Part shown: piece by piece, positions 16,527 through 24,543 of the stretch
Numbering within the stretch: the first letter of the stretch is position 1
Layout of the letters: every line of letters begins with the position of its first letter
Assembly: GCA_003050645.1 (NCBI GenBank)
Contig: PEBX01000010.1
Coordinates: 1-53,676 of the forward strand
Length of the DNA stretch: 53,676 bases
Source of the DNA: Candidatus Carbonibacillus altaicus
Lineage (GTDB): Bacteria; Bacillota; Bacilli; Thermicanales; DSM-22653
Direction of reading: 5' to 3'
The notes under the pieces: model-generated
What the model was told of the DNA's origin: nothing
The model's input: the letters and a program-made list of their open reading frames with translations, nothing else
Database searches by the model: none
Program-made: the position numbers and the translations under genes

Positions 16527-17597
16527 GTGTCGTTACAACAAAACAACTGGCAACCCCTTTTAAAACCGTATGCCAGACCGAGTGTTCACAAAAGTATAGG
16601 GCAGATCGTCTCTGTTGCGCTTCCGATCATGATGATCTTTCTTGTCGCCGCACATGTTTTGACCACGCCTTTTTGGTGGATCGTTTTTCCTCTGGATATT
16701 TTGCTCAGTTTGTTTCTCGTTCGTTTGTTTATCTTGCAACATGACGCTGGGCACGGCAGCCTTTTTCCTAAGCGCTGGGCCAATGATTTGTTCGGCTCGG
16801 TGAGCGGTGTCTTCACACTCGTTCCGTACCACCACTGGAAATATACGCATGCCCGTCACCATGCTACGAGCGGCAATCTCGATAAACGCGGCGTAGGGGA
16901 TATTATGACGCTGACCGTTGATGAATATCTTGCTCTGAGCGCTGTAGGGAGATTGAAATACCGCCTGTACCGAAATCCGTTTGTTTTGTTCTTGCTGGGA
17001 CCCATTTACGAGTTTATGCTCCGTTACCGGCTACCGCTTGGTTTCGGCGGGAAGAGACCGCACATACAGTTTAGCGTATACGCCACGGACGCTGCGCTTC
17101 TTTTGTTTCTCCTTACCATCGGATGGGCCTTTGGCTGGTGGACGCTCCTTTTGATCTATCTACCGACGATTTATTTCGCGGCGATGTTTGGAATCTTTTT
17201 GTTTTACGTGCAGCATCAGTTTGAAGATGCGTACTGGGAACATGATCCGCGATGGGAATATTTAAAAGCTGCGATGGAAGGGAGCACGTATTTAAAATTA
17301 CCGCGCGTTCTTCAATGGTTAACGGGGAATATCGGTTTTCACCACATTCATCATCTTGCACCGATGATCCCCAATTATGAACTCGAACGCGTCCAGCGAG
17401 AAGTGCCCTTGGTGCGAGTCGCACCGACCGTCACACTCAAAGATGCGCTGAAGATCGCCTTTATCGATTTGCACTTGTATGAATCGACGAGCCGCAAACT
17501 CATCGGTTTTAAATCCCCTATCGTCAAAGAGAAACTGAAAGCGATGAAAAAGCAGAAAAAAGAAGCACGGCGTTCGCGTAAACAGGCGATTGTATGA
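16527..17597 (+). CDS. Membrane fatty acid desaturase
   Basis: A GTG start (356 aa) is preferred because an upstream TTG at 16479 lies inside the leader hairpin without a ribosome-binding site. The three histidine boxes of di-iron acyl-lipid desaturases are present: HDAGH (about residue 72), HARHH and, after a gap of about 170 residues, HIHH. Four transmembrane helices flank them. These enzymes put a cis double bond into membrane acyl chains, using ferredoxin- or flavodoxin-derived electrons, mainly in the cold. The length fits B. subtilis Des (about 350 aa). No DesK/DesR pair is in the window. The C-terminus is very basic. Confidence 0.9.
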   Translation: MSLQQNNWQPLLKPYARPSVHKSIGQIVSVALPIMMIFLVAAHVLTTPFWWIVFPLDILLSLFLVRLFILQHDAGHGSLFPKRWANDLFGSVSGVFTLVPYHHWKYTHARHHATSGNLDKRGVGDIMTLTVDEYLALSAVGRLKYRLYRNPFVLFLLGPIYEFMLRYRLPLGFGGKRPHIQFSVYATDAALLLFLLTIGWAFGWWTLLLIYLPTIYFAAMFGIFLFYVQHQFEDAYWEHDPRWEYLKAAMEGSTYLKLPRVLQWLTGNIGFHHIHHLAPMIPNYELERVQREVPLVRVAPTVTLKDALKIAFIDLHLYESTSRKLIGFKSPIVKEKLKAMKKQKKEARRSRKQAIV

Positions 17598-17663
17598 GGG
17601 CGCTAGAACGATAAGAAAGCTTCCATTTAAAAAAAGGAAACGTTCGTGAGGCGAAGAAATTGA

Positions 17664-17692
17664 TTGTGAGAGTTTTTTACCTATGCTATACT
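17664..17692 (+). promoter_or_regulatory. Promoter of the aldo/keto reductase gene
   Basis: TTGTGA (17664-17669), 17-bp spacer, TATACT (17687-17692). Confidence 0.65.
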
Positions 17693-17728
17693 TAAGGATG
17701 TAAGATCCACTCAGGTCTTAAAGCCATG

Positions 17729-17764
17729 TGTCAAACAATGAAAAAAGACTTTATATGTTTGACA
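17729..17764 (+). promoter_or_regulatory. Inverted repeat in the aldo/keto reductase leader
   Basis: TGTCAAACA (17729-17737) and TGTTTGACA (17756-17764) are perfect 9-bp inverted repeats with an 18-nt spacer. They lie downstream of the promoter and before the start; an operator or an RNA hairpin are both possible. Confidence 0.5.
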
Positions 17765-17801
17765 TGTTGACTGGTATGACATGCGAAAGGGAGGATAGAC
17801 C

Positions 17802-18764
17802 GTGCAATATCGTAAACTCGGCAAGACCGGTTTAAAAGTGAGTGAAATCAGCCTCGGCAGTTGGCTTACATACGGGGCGACTGTGGAAAAAGAAACGGCG
17901 ATTAAGACGATTCATCGTGCGTACGAACTCGGCATTAATTTTTTCGATACGGCTAACGTCTATGCGCGCGGGGAGGCGGAAAAAGTCGTCGGCGAAGCAC
18001 TCAAATCTTTTCCGCGGGAGTCCTATGTGTTGGCCACCAAAGTGTTTTGGCCGATGGGCGATGGGCCAAACGATCGCGGTCTGTCCCGCAAACACGTCAT
18101 GGAGCAGGCGCACGCCAGTTTAAAACGGCTAGGTGTCGATTATGTTGACATTTACTATGCGCACCGCTATGACCCGGAGACACCGGTGGAAGAGACGTTG
18201 CGCGCGTTTGATGACCTCGTCCGGCAAGGGAAAGTGCTGTATGTCGGAGTGAGTGAGTGGACGGCGGCGCAAATTCGTGAAGCGCTGGCCATCGCCGATC
18301 AAAAACTGCTTGATCGGATTGTCGTTAACCAGCCCGTATACAATATGTTTAACCGTTATATTGAAAAAGAAATTATTCCGCTCTCTGAAAAGGAAGGGCT
18401 CGCGCAGGTCGTCTTTTCTCCGCTCGCACAGGGTGTCCTCACCGGCAAATATAAACTTGGTGAGCCTATTCCGGAAGGAACGCGGGCTGCTGATCCTAAG
18501 GTGCGCCCGATGATCGAGCGCTATATGGATGAAAAGCTGCTTCAGGCGGTCGAACGTCTAGTAGAGGTGGCCCGGGAATTAGACATCACGCCGTCGCAAC
18601 TCGCACTCGCCTGGGTGCTCAGGCAAAAAAATGTCGCCTCGGCCCTCGTCGGTGCTTCTCGCGTCGAACAAATCGAAGAAAATGCTGCATCTTCCGGTAT
18701 TGTCCTAAATGGCGAAACGATCGAGCGAATCGAATCGATTCTTCAGGGTGTGTCGATTCAGTAA
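17802..18764 (+). CDS. Aldo/keto reductase (Kv-beta / YhdN-like branch)
   Basis: This 320-aa TIM-barrel NADPH oxidoreductase starts with GTG, with GGGAGG upstream. Catalytic residues: Asp and Tyr in FFDTANVY, Lys in LATKVFW, His in YYAHRYD. The NADPH-binding C-terminal segment ALVGASRVEQIEEN is present. The opening MQYRKLGKTGLKVSEISLG is typical of the AKR branch related to potassium-channel beta subunits. It reduces aldehydes or ketones; the natural substrate is not predictable. A strong terminator follows. Confidence 0.92.
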   Translation: MQYRKLGKTGLKVSEISLGSWLTYGATVEKETAIKTIHRAYELGINFFDTANVYARGEAEKVVGEALKSFPRESYVLATKVFWPMGDGPNDRGLSRKHVMEQAHASLKRLGVDYVDIYYAHRYDPETPVEETLRAFDDLVRQGKVLYVGVSEWTAAQIREALAIADQKLLDRIVVNQPVYNMFNRYIEKEIIPLSEKEGLAQVVFSPLAQGVLTGKYKLGEPIPEGTRAADPKVRPMIERYMDEKLLQAVERLVEVARELDITPSQLALAWVLRQKNVASALVGASRVEQIEENAASSGIVLNGETIERIESILQGVSIQ

Positions 18765-18789
18765 GACATGCACAAAGATGTGTACAGAT

Positions 18790-18857
18790 GCAAAGCCTAT
18801 GATGTGGGCCAGCTGTTTAAACCGGTCCTTAGGATAGGCTTTGCTCGTTTTGTTTTT
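18790..18857 (+). terminator. Terminator of the aldo/keto reductase gene
   Basis: GCAAAGCCTAT (18790-18800) and ATAGGCTTTGC (18834-18844) form a perfect 11-bp stem, followed by TCGTTTTGTTTTT. Confidence 0.85.
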
Positions 18858-18907
18858 GCATTATTTTGTTGTATAACTATAATTAATTTGTATATGATAG
18901 CCCCCCA

Positions 18908-18958
18908 TGCCGCATTGTGGCACCAGCTGAAGAATGAAATGTCATACCTTATTTCAGG
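18908..18958 (+). repeat. 51-nt dispersed element, copy A
   Basis: It matches copy B at 49549-49599 without gaps at 43 of 51 positions. It begins with the hairpin TGCCGC-ATT-GTGGCA (one G-U pair, where copy B has G-C) and ends CTTATTTCAGG. A promoter-like TTGCAT-16-TATAAT lies just upstream, so it is probably in the leader RNA of the amino-acid permease gene. No other feature was seen in 18858-19064. Confidence 0.8.
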
Positions 18959-19064
18959 ATAGGATAGCTATAGTATATGTGTTATAGTTATAATATCGAA
19001 CGATGTTCATAAGAACTGATCAGAAGGATGCGTGATTCAGTTTTAAGAAAAAAGAGGTGCACAT

Positions 19065-20456
19065 ATGTCAGTTTTATTCCGAAAAAAATCGATCGAGGAG
19101 GCCAGAGCACTGGCCGATGAAAAGACGTACCAGTTGAAACGGGAACTCACACCTTTAACATTGATGCTTTTTGTACTCGGAGCGACGATCGGGGCCGGGA
19201 TTTTCATTTTGCCGGGAACCGTGGCCGCGCTCCATGCCGGACCAGGGGTGATCGTCTCCTTTTTACTAAGCGGGCTCATTACCATTGCCGTAGGACTCGC
19301 CTATGTCGAGTTTGCCTCCATGGCACCGGTTGCGGGTAGCGCCTATACATATTCGTACATCGCTCTCGGCGAGATCATTGCCTGGATCGTCGGCTGGGAT
19401 CTTTTATTTGAATTTACCGTCATCACCAGCACCGTTTCCGTCGGCTGGTCGGGGTATGTCGTCGAACTTTTGAAGACGATCGGTATCGAACTTCCGACGG
19501 CTTTTACGCGCGATCTTGTAAGCGGCGGACTCATCAACGTTCCAGCGATCCTCGGTCTTATGTTTGTGGGCTGGATTGCGCAATCTGGCATTAAACAAAG
19601 CGGTCGAGCCAATGCTGTTTTTACCTGGACGAAAATCGGAGCCATTTTGTTTTTTATTGCGGTAGGGGTTTTTCATATCCAGCCGGAGCATTACACGCCT
19701 TTTACACCGTATGGCTGGCAGGGAGTTTTAACCGGTGCCGCCCTGGTCTTTTTTGCTTACACCGGTTTTGATGGCGTGACGACAGTGTTAGAAGAAGTGA
19801 AGCGTCCGGAGCGATCCATCCCTATTGCAATGATTCTGGGCCTGGGGCTACTCACGACCTTTTATGTGATCGTGGCCATCGTTTTACTCGGTATGGTGCC
19901 GTACACCGAGCTTAATGTTCCGGATCCAGCCGCTTATGCGCTTGTGCAGGTTGGGCTGAACTGGGGCGGGGCGCTCCTTTCTGTGGCGGTGATCTTCGGG
20001 CTGGTGGCGACGATGCTGACCAATGGTCTTTCCGCTACCCGTATTTTATTTGCTATGAGCCGTGATGGGCTCTTACCAGAGGCACTGGCCAAAGTCGATG
20101 AGAAACGGCGCGTTCCGCTTGTCGCGACCTATCTTGTCTTTGCTGCAGCCATTTTGATGGGCGGCTTTCTTTCGATCGATGAACTGGCACAGCTCGCCAA
20201 TATCGGGGGACTCTCGGCCTTCTTTTTAACAACGCTCTCCGTCATGATCATGCGCCGAGTACGCCCGGATGCACCGCGCACGTTTCGGGTGCCAGCGCTT
20301 CCCATTGTCGGTACGTTTGGCCTGATCGGAACAGTTGCACTTATTTTATCTTTACCGCGCCTTACGTTTTTACGTTTTGCCATCTGGCTCGTGTTAGGAC
20401 TCGTCATCTACTTTGCCTACGGCGTTCGTCATTCGCGTCTGAATCGCTCCACTTAA
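19065..20456 (+). CDS. APC-family amino acid permease (YfnA/CAT-like)
   Basis: This 463-aa protein has twelve predicted helices and the APC signature in TM1 (LGATIGAGIFILPGTVAA). It also has VEFASMAPVAGSAYTYSYIALGE in TM3, and FFAYTGFDGVTTVLEEVKRPERSIP in TM6-loop. This is the cationic-amino-acid-transporter branch seen in Bacillus YfnA. It imports amino acids with a proton; the exact substrate is unknown. GAGGTG lies 8 nt before the ATG. Confidence 0.92.
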   Translation: MSVLFRKKSIEEARALADEKTYQLKRELTPLTLMLFVLGATIGAGIFILPGTVAALHAGPGVIVSFLLSGLITIAVGLAYVEFASMAPVAGSAYTYSYIALGEIIAWIVGWDLLFEFTVITSTVSVGWSGYVVELLKTIGIELPTAFTRDLVSGGLINVPAILGLMFVGWIAQSGIKQSGRANAVFTWTKIGAILFFIAVGVFHIQPEHYTPFTPYGWQGVLTGAALVFFAYTGFDGVTTVLEEVKRPERSIPIAMILGLGLLTTFYVIVAIVLLGMVPYTELNVPDPAAYALVQVGLNWGGALLSVAVIFGLVATMLTNGLSATRILFAMSRDGLLPEALAKVDEKRRVPLVATYLVFAAAILMGGFLSIDELAQLANIGGLSAFFLTTLSVMIMRRVRPDAPRTFRVPALPIVGTFGLIGTVALILSLPRLTFLRFAIWLVLGLVIYFAYGVRHSRLNRST

Positions 20457-20494
20457 TGGACGCTTGTTGCATTCATCACGTGTTTTTCATGTAT

Positions 20495-21148
20495 TTAATG
20501 CGCGTTCCGCTTGCGCTCAGTCCACCAGCTGAAAAACATGATGAGTCCGGTTAACGTCGTGCCTGTGAGGAGCGTAATGAGTGGCGAAAGATGATCCGCT
20601 AGCAACACATAGGATCCGGTAAAAGCGATGAGGATGGCGGAGAGGAGACTCACCCAGGGGTGACCCATGATTGTTTTAGGTAGAAATAATATAACGGCGA
20701 GCGCTAAGGTTTTGCTGAGAAAAACATTCAAAAACATCTGCAGCGAATCGTGATACAGCAAAGCGCTGGTCGCCATCTGATCAAAGCCGAGACTCGTATC
20801 AAGCACGAGCAAGAGAATCGTCAACGATACAAACCGACCCATCCGAATCCAAAAAGAACTTCGGCTCGGTATTTTCCGGGGATGGGCGCTTTTTTGAAAA
20901 CCGTCGCGAAAAAGCCGGTAGGAGACGATGATGAGATAACTGGCTAAAATCACGCGTATGTTGGTGTCGCTGAGATAGGGACGCATCTCATTTAAAAAGA
21001 ACGTACGAAATGAGGCCAAAAGGACGAGCCAGAAGAAGATCAGTCCGATAGGCAAAAAACGGACGTGTCGCATAACAGCCAGTAAGATGAGCGTATTATC
21101 GAGTTCTGTCAATGCAAACAAAAAAGAAGGCCATACCAAACTGATCAA
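20495..21148 (-). CDS. TerC-family integral membrane protein, divergent
   Basis: A TTG start with GGGAG at 8 nt gives 217 aa; the longest frame to 21265 adds 39 residues without a better site. It has seven predicted helices. The two TerC signatures are present in altered form: FALTELDNTLIL where TerC has the E...DN motif, and LVLDTSLGFDQMATSALL where TerC has D...DN. TerC proteins are linked to manganese export or metal loading of secreted enzymes. The second motif has Asp-Gln instead of Asp-Asn, so this is an outlying member. It is convergent with the permease, 38 bp apart. Confidence 0.72.
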   Translation of the reverse strand: MISLVWPSFLFALTELDNTLILLAVMRHVRFLPIGLIFFWLVLLASFRTFFLNEMRPYLSDTNIRVILASYLIIVSYRLFRDGFQKSAHPRKIPSRSSFWIRMGRFVSLTILLLVLDTSLGFDQMATSALLYHDSLQMFLNVFLSKTLALAVILFLPKTIMGHPWVSLLSAILIAFTGSYVLLADHLSPLITLLTGTTLTGLIMFFSWWTERKRNAH

Positions 21149-21332
21149 AAGACGCACTCCCTCTACCTTTACGAGCACACTTAAAATACGAATGGTTCCA
21201 ACACCAGCATAAATCTGATGCACGTACGATGTTGGTATCATGTATATGCAGAAGACGTTTCGCACTATGCTGAGCCGTATACATGAGACCTTTTTCTAAG
21301 TTAGCTGAATGGTAGGCATTGCCTTTTTCTGA

Positions 21333-21441
21333 GCAGGATGGGTATTGCGTAGCACTTTTTTGGTAGGATGCGTATTGCGCAGCACCTTTTTTTGTGCAAG
21401 ATGAGTAGCACGCAGCACCTTTTTTTGGTAGGATGAAAGCA
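21333..21441 (+). repeat. Imperfect tandem repeats of about 34 bp ahead of a disulfide reductase gene
   Basis: Three units follow the pattern (G/C)AGGATG-x-GTATTGCG-x-AGCAC-CTTTTTTT, beginning near 21334, 21364 and 21397. A partial fourth copy (GGTAGGATG) is at 21427-21435, and a degenerate one near 21311. Each unit ends in a T-run of 6-8. The region 21149-21468 holds no gene. Confidence 0.75.
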
Positions 21442-21468
21442 AGAAATACGGAAAGGGGTATCTACGCC

Positions 21469-22842
21469 ATGTCAGAACATAACGTGTCCGGAACCACAGC
21501 CCGTCGGTATGTCATCATTGGTGGGGATGCGGCCGGTATGAGTGCGGCAACGCAAATACGTCGGCTCGATCCGGAAGGCTCGATCACAGTTCTAGAAAAA
21601 ACGACGCATATTTCATACGCCCAATGCGGACTTCCTTATTGGGTAAGCGGGGTCGTCCCCAGCGGTGACAAGCTTGTAGCCCGTACGAAAGAAGCGTTTC
21701 AGGAACAGTATGCGATCGATGTTCATCTTGAAGAAGAAGCGATCAGTATCGATCCGGAGCAGAAGACGGTAACTGCGCGTCGAAAAGACGGTACAGAGCA
21801 CCTTTATGCATACGACCGTCTGCTCATCGCAACCGGCGCACGCGCTGTCCTCCCGCCGTGGGCTGACCTCTCTCTGGACGGTGTATATGCGCTTAAAACG
21901 ATGGATGATGCCGATCGTTTGATTCAAGGTCTAAAAAACCATCCGGTCGAAAACGTCGTCATCATCGGCGGCGGATATATCGGGCTGGAAATGGTCGAAG
22001 CGTTTTATCATCTCGGCAAAAAGGTCACCCTTCTCGATCTTGCTCCACACGTTGCGCTTACGTTTGATCCGGAGATGGCCCAAATCGTCCAGGCTGGTCT
22101 TCAGGAGAAGGGGATCCACCTTGCGCTCGGAGAAGAAGTCGTGCGCCTCGATAGTGAAGCTAGAGTGGTTCGATCTGTTGAGACGAAACATCATACGTAT
22201 CCGGCGGATCTCGTACTCATTGCCATCGGTGTCGTCCCGAACAGTGAACTCGCCAAAGCGATCGGCGCAAGACTCGGTCCGAAGGGTGCGATTTGGGTCG
22301 ATCAGACGATGCAGACATCGATTCCCGACATTTATGCAGCGGGTGACTGCGCGACACAGTATCACCGCATCAAAAAAGAAGATGATTTCGTCCCTCTCGG
22401 AACGCATGCCAACAAACAAGGGCGAACGGCCGGGACGAATATGGCCGGTGGTCGGGCCGTCTTCACCGGGATCGTCGGGAGCGCCATCATGAAAGTGCTG
22501 GATGTTACGATGGGGCGAACGGGTCTCAACGAACGGGAAGCAAAAGCGCTGGGACTCATCTACGATACCGTGACGATTCGCGCCCGCTCACACGCCCACT
22601 ACTATCCAGACGCAAAAACGCTTCATATCAAGCTTCTCTACGAGCGGGAATCGCGTAAACTCCTTGGTGGCCAGATCATCGGTCAGGATGGGGTGGACAA
22701 GCGTATCGACGTACTAGCGACCGCTCTTTTCAACGAAATGACGCTGGAGGCGCTACAGGGTCTGGATCTATCGTACGCGCCGCCTTACAATTCGGTCTGG
22801 GATCCGCTGCAGCAAGCAGCGACCGTCGCGCTAAAACAGTAG
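21469..22842 (+). CDS. CoA-disulfide reductase-like FAD/NAD(P)H oxidoreductase
   Basis: ATG 21469 has AAAGGGG about 11 nt upstream and is preferred over the ATG at 21433, which lies in the repeat. The 457-aa protein has an N-terminal FAD-binding IIGGDAAGMSAA, the single redox Cys in SYAQCGLPYW, an NAD(P)H-binding IIGGGYIGLEM, a second FAD motif IYAAGDCATQY, and a C-terminal dimerisation domain. This is the single-cysteine branch of CoA-disulfide reductases, NADH oxidases and polysulfide reductases. Low-molecular-weight thiol recycling is most likely, but the substrate cannot be fixed by sequence. Confidence 0.9.
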   Translation: MSEHNVSGTTARRYVIIGGDAAGMSAATQIRRLDPEGSITVLEKTTHISYAQCGLPYWVSGVVPSGDKLVARTKEAFQEQYAIDVHLEEEAISIDPEQKTVTARRKDGTEHLYAYDRLLIATGARAVLPPWADLSLDGVYALKTMDDADRLIQGLKNHPVENVVIIGGGYIGLEMVEAFYHLGKKVTLLDLAPHVALTFDPEMAQIVQAGLQEKGIHLALGEEVVRLDSEARVVRSVETKHHTYPADLVLIAIGVVPNSELAKAIGARLGPKGAIWVDQTMQTSIPDIYAAGDCATQYHRIKKEDDFVPLGTHANKQGRTAGTNMAGGRAVFTGIVGSAIMKVLDVTMGRTGLNEREAKALGLIYDTVTIRARSHAHYYPDAKTLHIKLLYERESRKLLGGQIIGQDGVDKRIDVLATALFNEMTLEALQGLDLSYAPPYNSVWDPLQQAATVALKQ

Positions 22843-22918
22843 ATTACACAATGATCATGCAAAAGTCGAAGTAAAACGTGCGTTCGGTCGATGCCAAATG
22901 TGAGCGCGCTCCATGTCA

Positions 22919-22957
22919 TACGTCAGCAGAAGGGAAGTCTGCTGACGTATTTTATTT
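22919..22957 (+). terminator. Terminator after the disulfide reductase gene
   Basis: TACGTCAGCAGA (22919-22930) and TCTGCTGACGTA (22938-22949) form a perfect 12-bp stem followed by TTTTATTTTT. Confidence 0.9.
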
Positions 22958-23138
22958 TTATGTTTATGTATGTTTACATCATTCAGAATGGCTTTCCAGT
23001 ATCAACATGTGATAGAATGAATGTGAGAAATTAAAAAATATGACGGTTAACAGCAACTTTTTAATATAATTTAATACTCATTTTAAATGAACACGTGTTT
23101 AAATAAAGTTTAAACACAGGTGAAAGGATGGGAACGAT

Positions 23139-23456
23139 TTGGTGAGAAAACGTCTCAGCGATGATGAAATTATGACCGCTCTAACAAAACTTGAACACTG
23201 GAAACGAACAGAAGACGGTCGCTGGATCGAGCGGCGTTACCACTTTAAAACGTTCCTGCAGGCGATCGATTTTGTCCAAAAGATTGCGGAGATTGCTGAA
23301 GAGAAGGCGCACCACCCTTTGATCCAGATCGATTATAGGGTTGTGAGCTTAAAACTTTCGAGCTGGCAAGCAGGGGGTCTTACGGATTTGGATATGGAAG
23401 AAGCACAAACTTTTGACGCGGTGTATGATCGTATGGGCGTATCATCGAATGAATAG
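23139..23456 (+). CDS. Pterin-4a-carbinolamine dehydratase-like protein
   Basis: The 105-aa protein starts at TTG or the next codon GTG (AAAGGATGGG lies upstream). It matches the PCD/DCoH fold: WKRTEDGRWIERRYHFKTF, then EKAHHPLIQIDYRVVSLKLSSW and AGGLTDLD. The two catalytic histidines of HHP are present. The third (His79 in rat PCD, in the S-T-H motif) is replaced by Trp (SSW). PCD dehydrates 4a-hydroxytetrahydropterin or acts on other pterins. No aromatic amino acid hydroxylase is nearby, so it may serve another pterin pathway; folB is 5 kb away. Confidence 0.85.
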   Translation: MVRKRLSDDEIMTALTKLEHWKRTEDGRWIERRYHFKTFLQAIDFVQKIAEIAEEKAHHPLIQIDYRVVSLKLSSWQAGGLTDLDMEEAQTFDAVYDRMGVSSNE

Positions 23457-23578
23457 ATGACCGCGTGGGTTTATAACCATATGGTTGTAGGATTGCCTGT
23501 ATGTATGATCACTTTATCGTGTGGGATCGTACGGATGACTCTAGGCTTATGTGAACATGTAGAGATGGAGTGAACACA

Positions 23579-24280
23579 TTGGAAGGCACTGACCGACTTT
23601 TTCTGGCTATTCATCTACCGGACACATTAAAAAACTGGATGGCCTATCGTATCAAGCTTATTGAGCCGCTCCTTCTGTTTCAACGCTGGACGGTTAAAGA
23701 GGACCTGCATCTGACACTTTTATTCATCGGGGAAACTCAACAGGCGGAAAAAGAAGTGTTAAAAGAGGCACTGGTAACGTTTACAAAAGCATTCGATCAG
23801 ATGACCCCATCAACGGCTACCTCCCCCTTAGCAGCCACCTCGGTTCACCCGCTTGAACATATGTCGATTCGTCCTTTTGTTGTAACTTTATCTCGCACGC
23901 TTGGTATCTTCGGCCGCCCTTCTTCCCCAAGCGTCCTCTGGGCAGGGATTGACTCGAGCCCGGAACTCATTGCCTTACAAAAAGCGCTGACAGATCATCT
24001 CCGTCATGCGTTACCCCCATCCTTTGTCGAACGGATCCAGGATCTTTCGCCTAAGTCCCGCCCGTATCAAGCGCATATTACCTTGGCACGCCAATATCGT
24101 GGATCAACGCCACTTGATGCTTTGAAACTGGAAGAAGCAAGTCGACAGTTTTTCCATGCAGATCCTACTCTACGACTGGACGAATTGCGCTGGTCGGTCG
24201 AGACCATCAGTCTGTATCGATCGCATCTCGGTCGACGACCGATGTATGAGCGGCTGGCATCTTACTCTTTGGCGATGTAA
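23579..24280 (+). CDS. thpR: RNA 2',3'-cyclic phosphodiesterase (LigT/ThpR family)
   Basis: A TTG start with GGAG at 8 nt gives 233 aa. The two catalytic tetrapeptides of the 2H phosphoesterase superfamily are HLTL (in DLHLTLLFIGE) and HITL (in QAHITLARQY). Opening DRLFLAIHLP is typical for ThpR. The enzyme opens 2',3'-cyclic phosphates on RNA to 2'-phosphates. The segment between the motifs is longer than usual (an S/T/P-rich stretch near residues 75-100). Confidence 0.9.
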   Translation: MEGTDRLFLAIHLPDTLKNWMAYRIKLIEPLLLFQRWTVKEDLHLTLLFIGETQQAEKEVLKEALVTFTKAFDQMTPSTATSPLAATSVHPLEHMSIRPFVVTLSRTLGIFGRPSSPSVLWAGIDSSPELIALQKALTDHLRHALPPSFVERIQDLSPKSRPYQAHITLARQYRGSTPLDALKLEEASRQFFHADPTLRLDELRWSVETISLYRSHLGRRPMYERLASYSLAM

Positions 24281-24427
24281 GGACGGATCTTTCAAACAAG
24301 ACATGGCCTGATCCTTTTTGACGCGATGAAAGGTGATACTTGCGTCACCTCCATAATGATAACTTATTTACATAAAACACCCCTATGCTCATTATGATAT
24401 ATGGAATCTGTATAATTTTTTCACCTG

Positions 24428-24456
24428 TTGTTCGTATAATGTAAATGTGTTAAGAT
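24428..24456 (+). promoter_or_regulatory. Promoter of the SPFH-RHH-YhfC operon
   Basis: TTGTTC (24428-24433), 17-bp spacer, TAAGAT (24451-24456). The predicted start falls at about 24463, directly before the tandem palindromes. Confidence 0.6.
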
Positions 24457-24466
24457 ATGATCATAC

Positions 24467-24489
24467 AGTGATATCACTATGATATCACT
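24467..24489. promoter_or_regulatory. Tandem GATATC operator
   Basis: AGTGATATCACT (24467-24478) is a perfect 12-bp palindrome, followed at once by ATGATATCACT (24479-24489). The two GATATC centres are 11 bp apart, one helical turn. The position around +4 to +27 suits a repressor; the operon itself encodes a ribbon-helix-helix protein. Confidence 0.6.
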
Positions 24490-24543
24490 CTGTTATAACT
24501 TTTATTAGATTGTGTAGATCTCAGTTTGAGGAGGTAGATGATC

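Noticed and set aside
18908-18958. Copy A/B element as a classical MITE or insertion-sequence end
   Set aside because: No terminal inverted repeats or target-site duplications could be seen at either copy and no transposase lies near; kept as an unclassified repeat.
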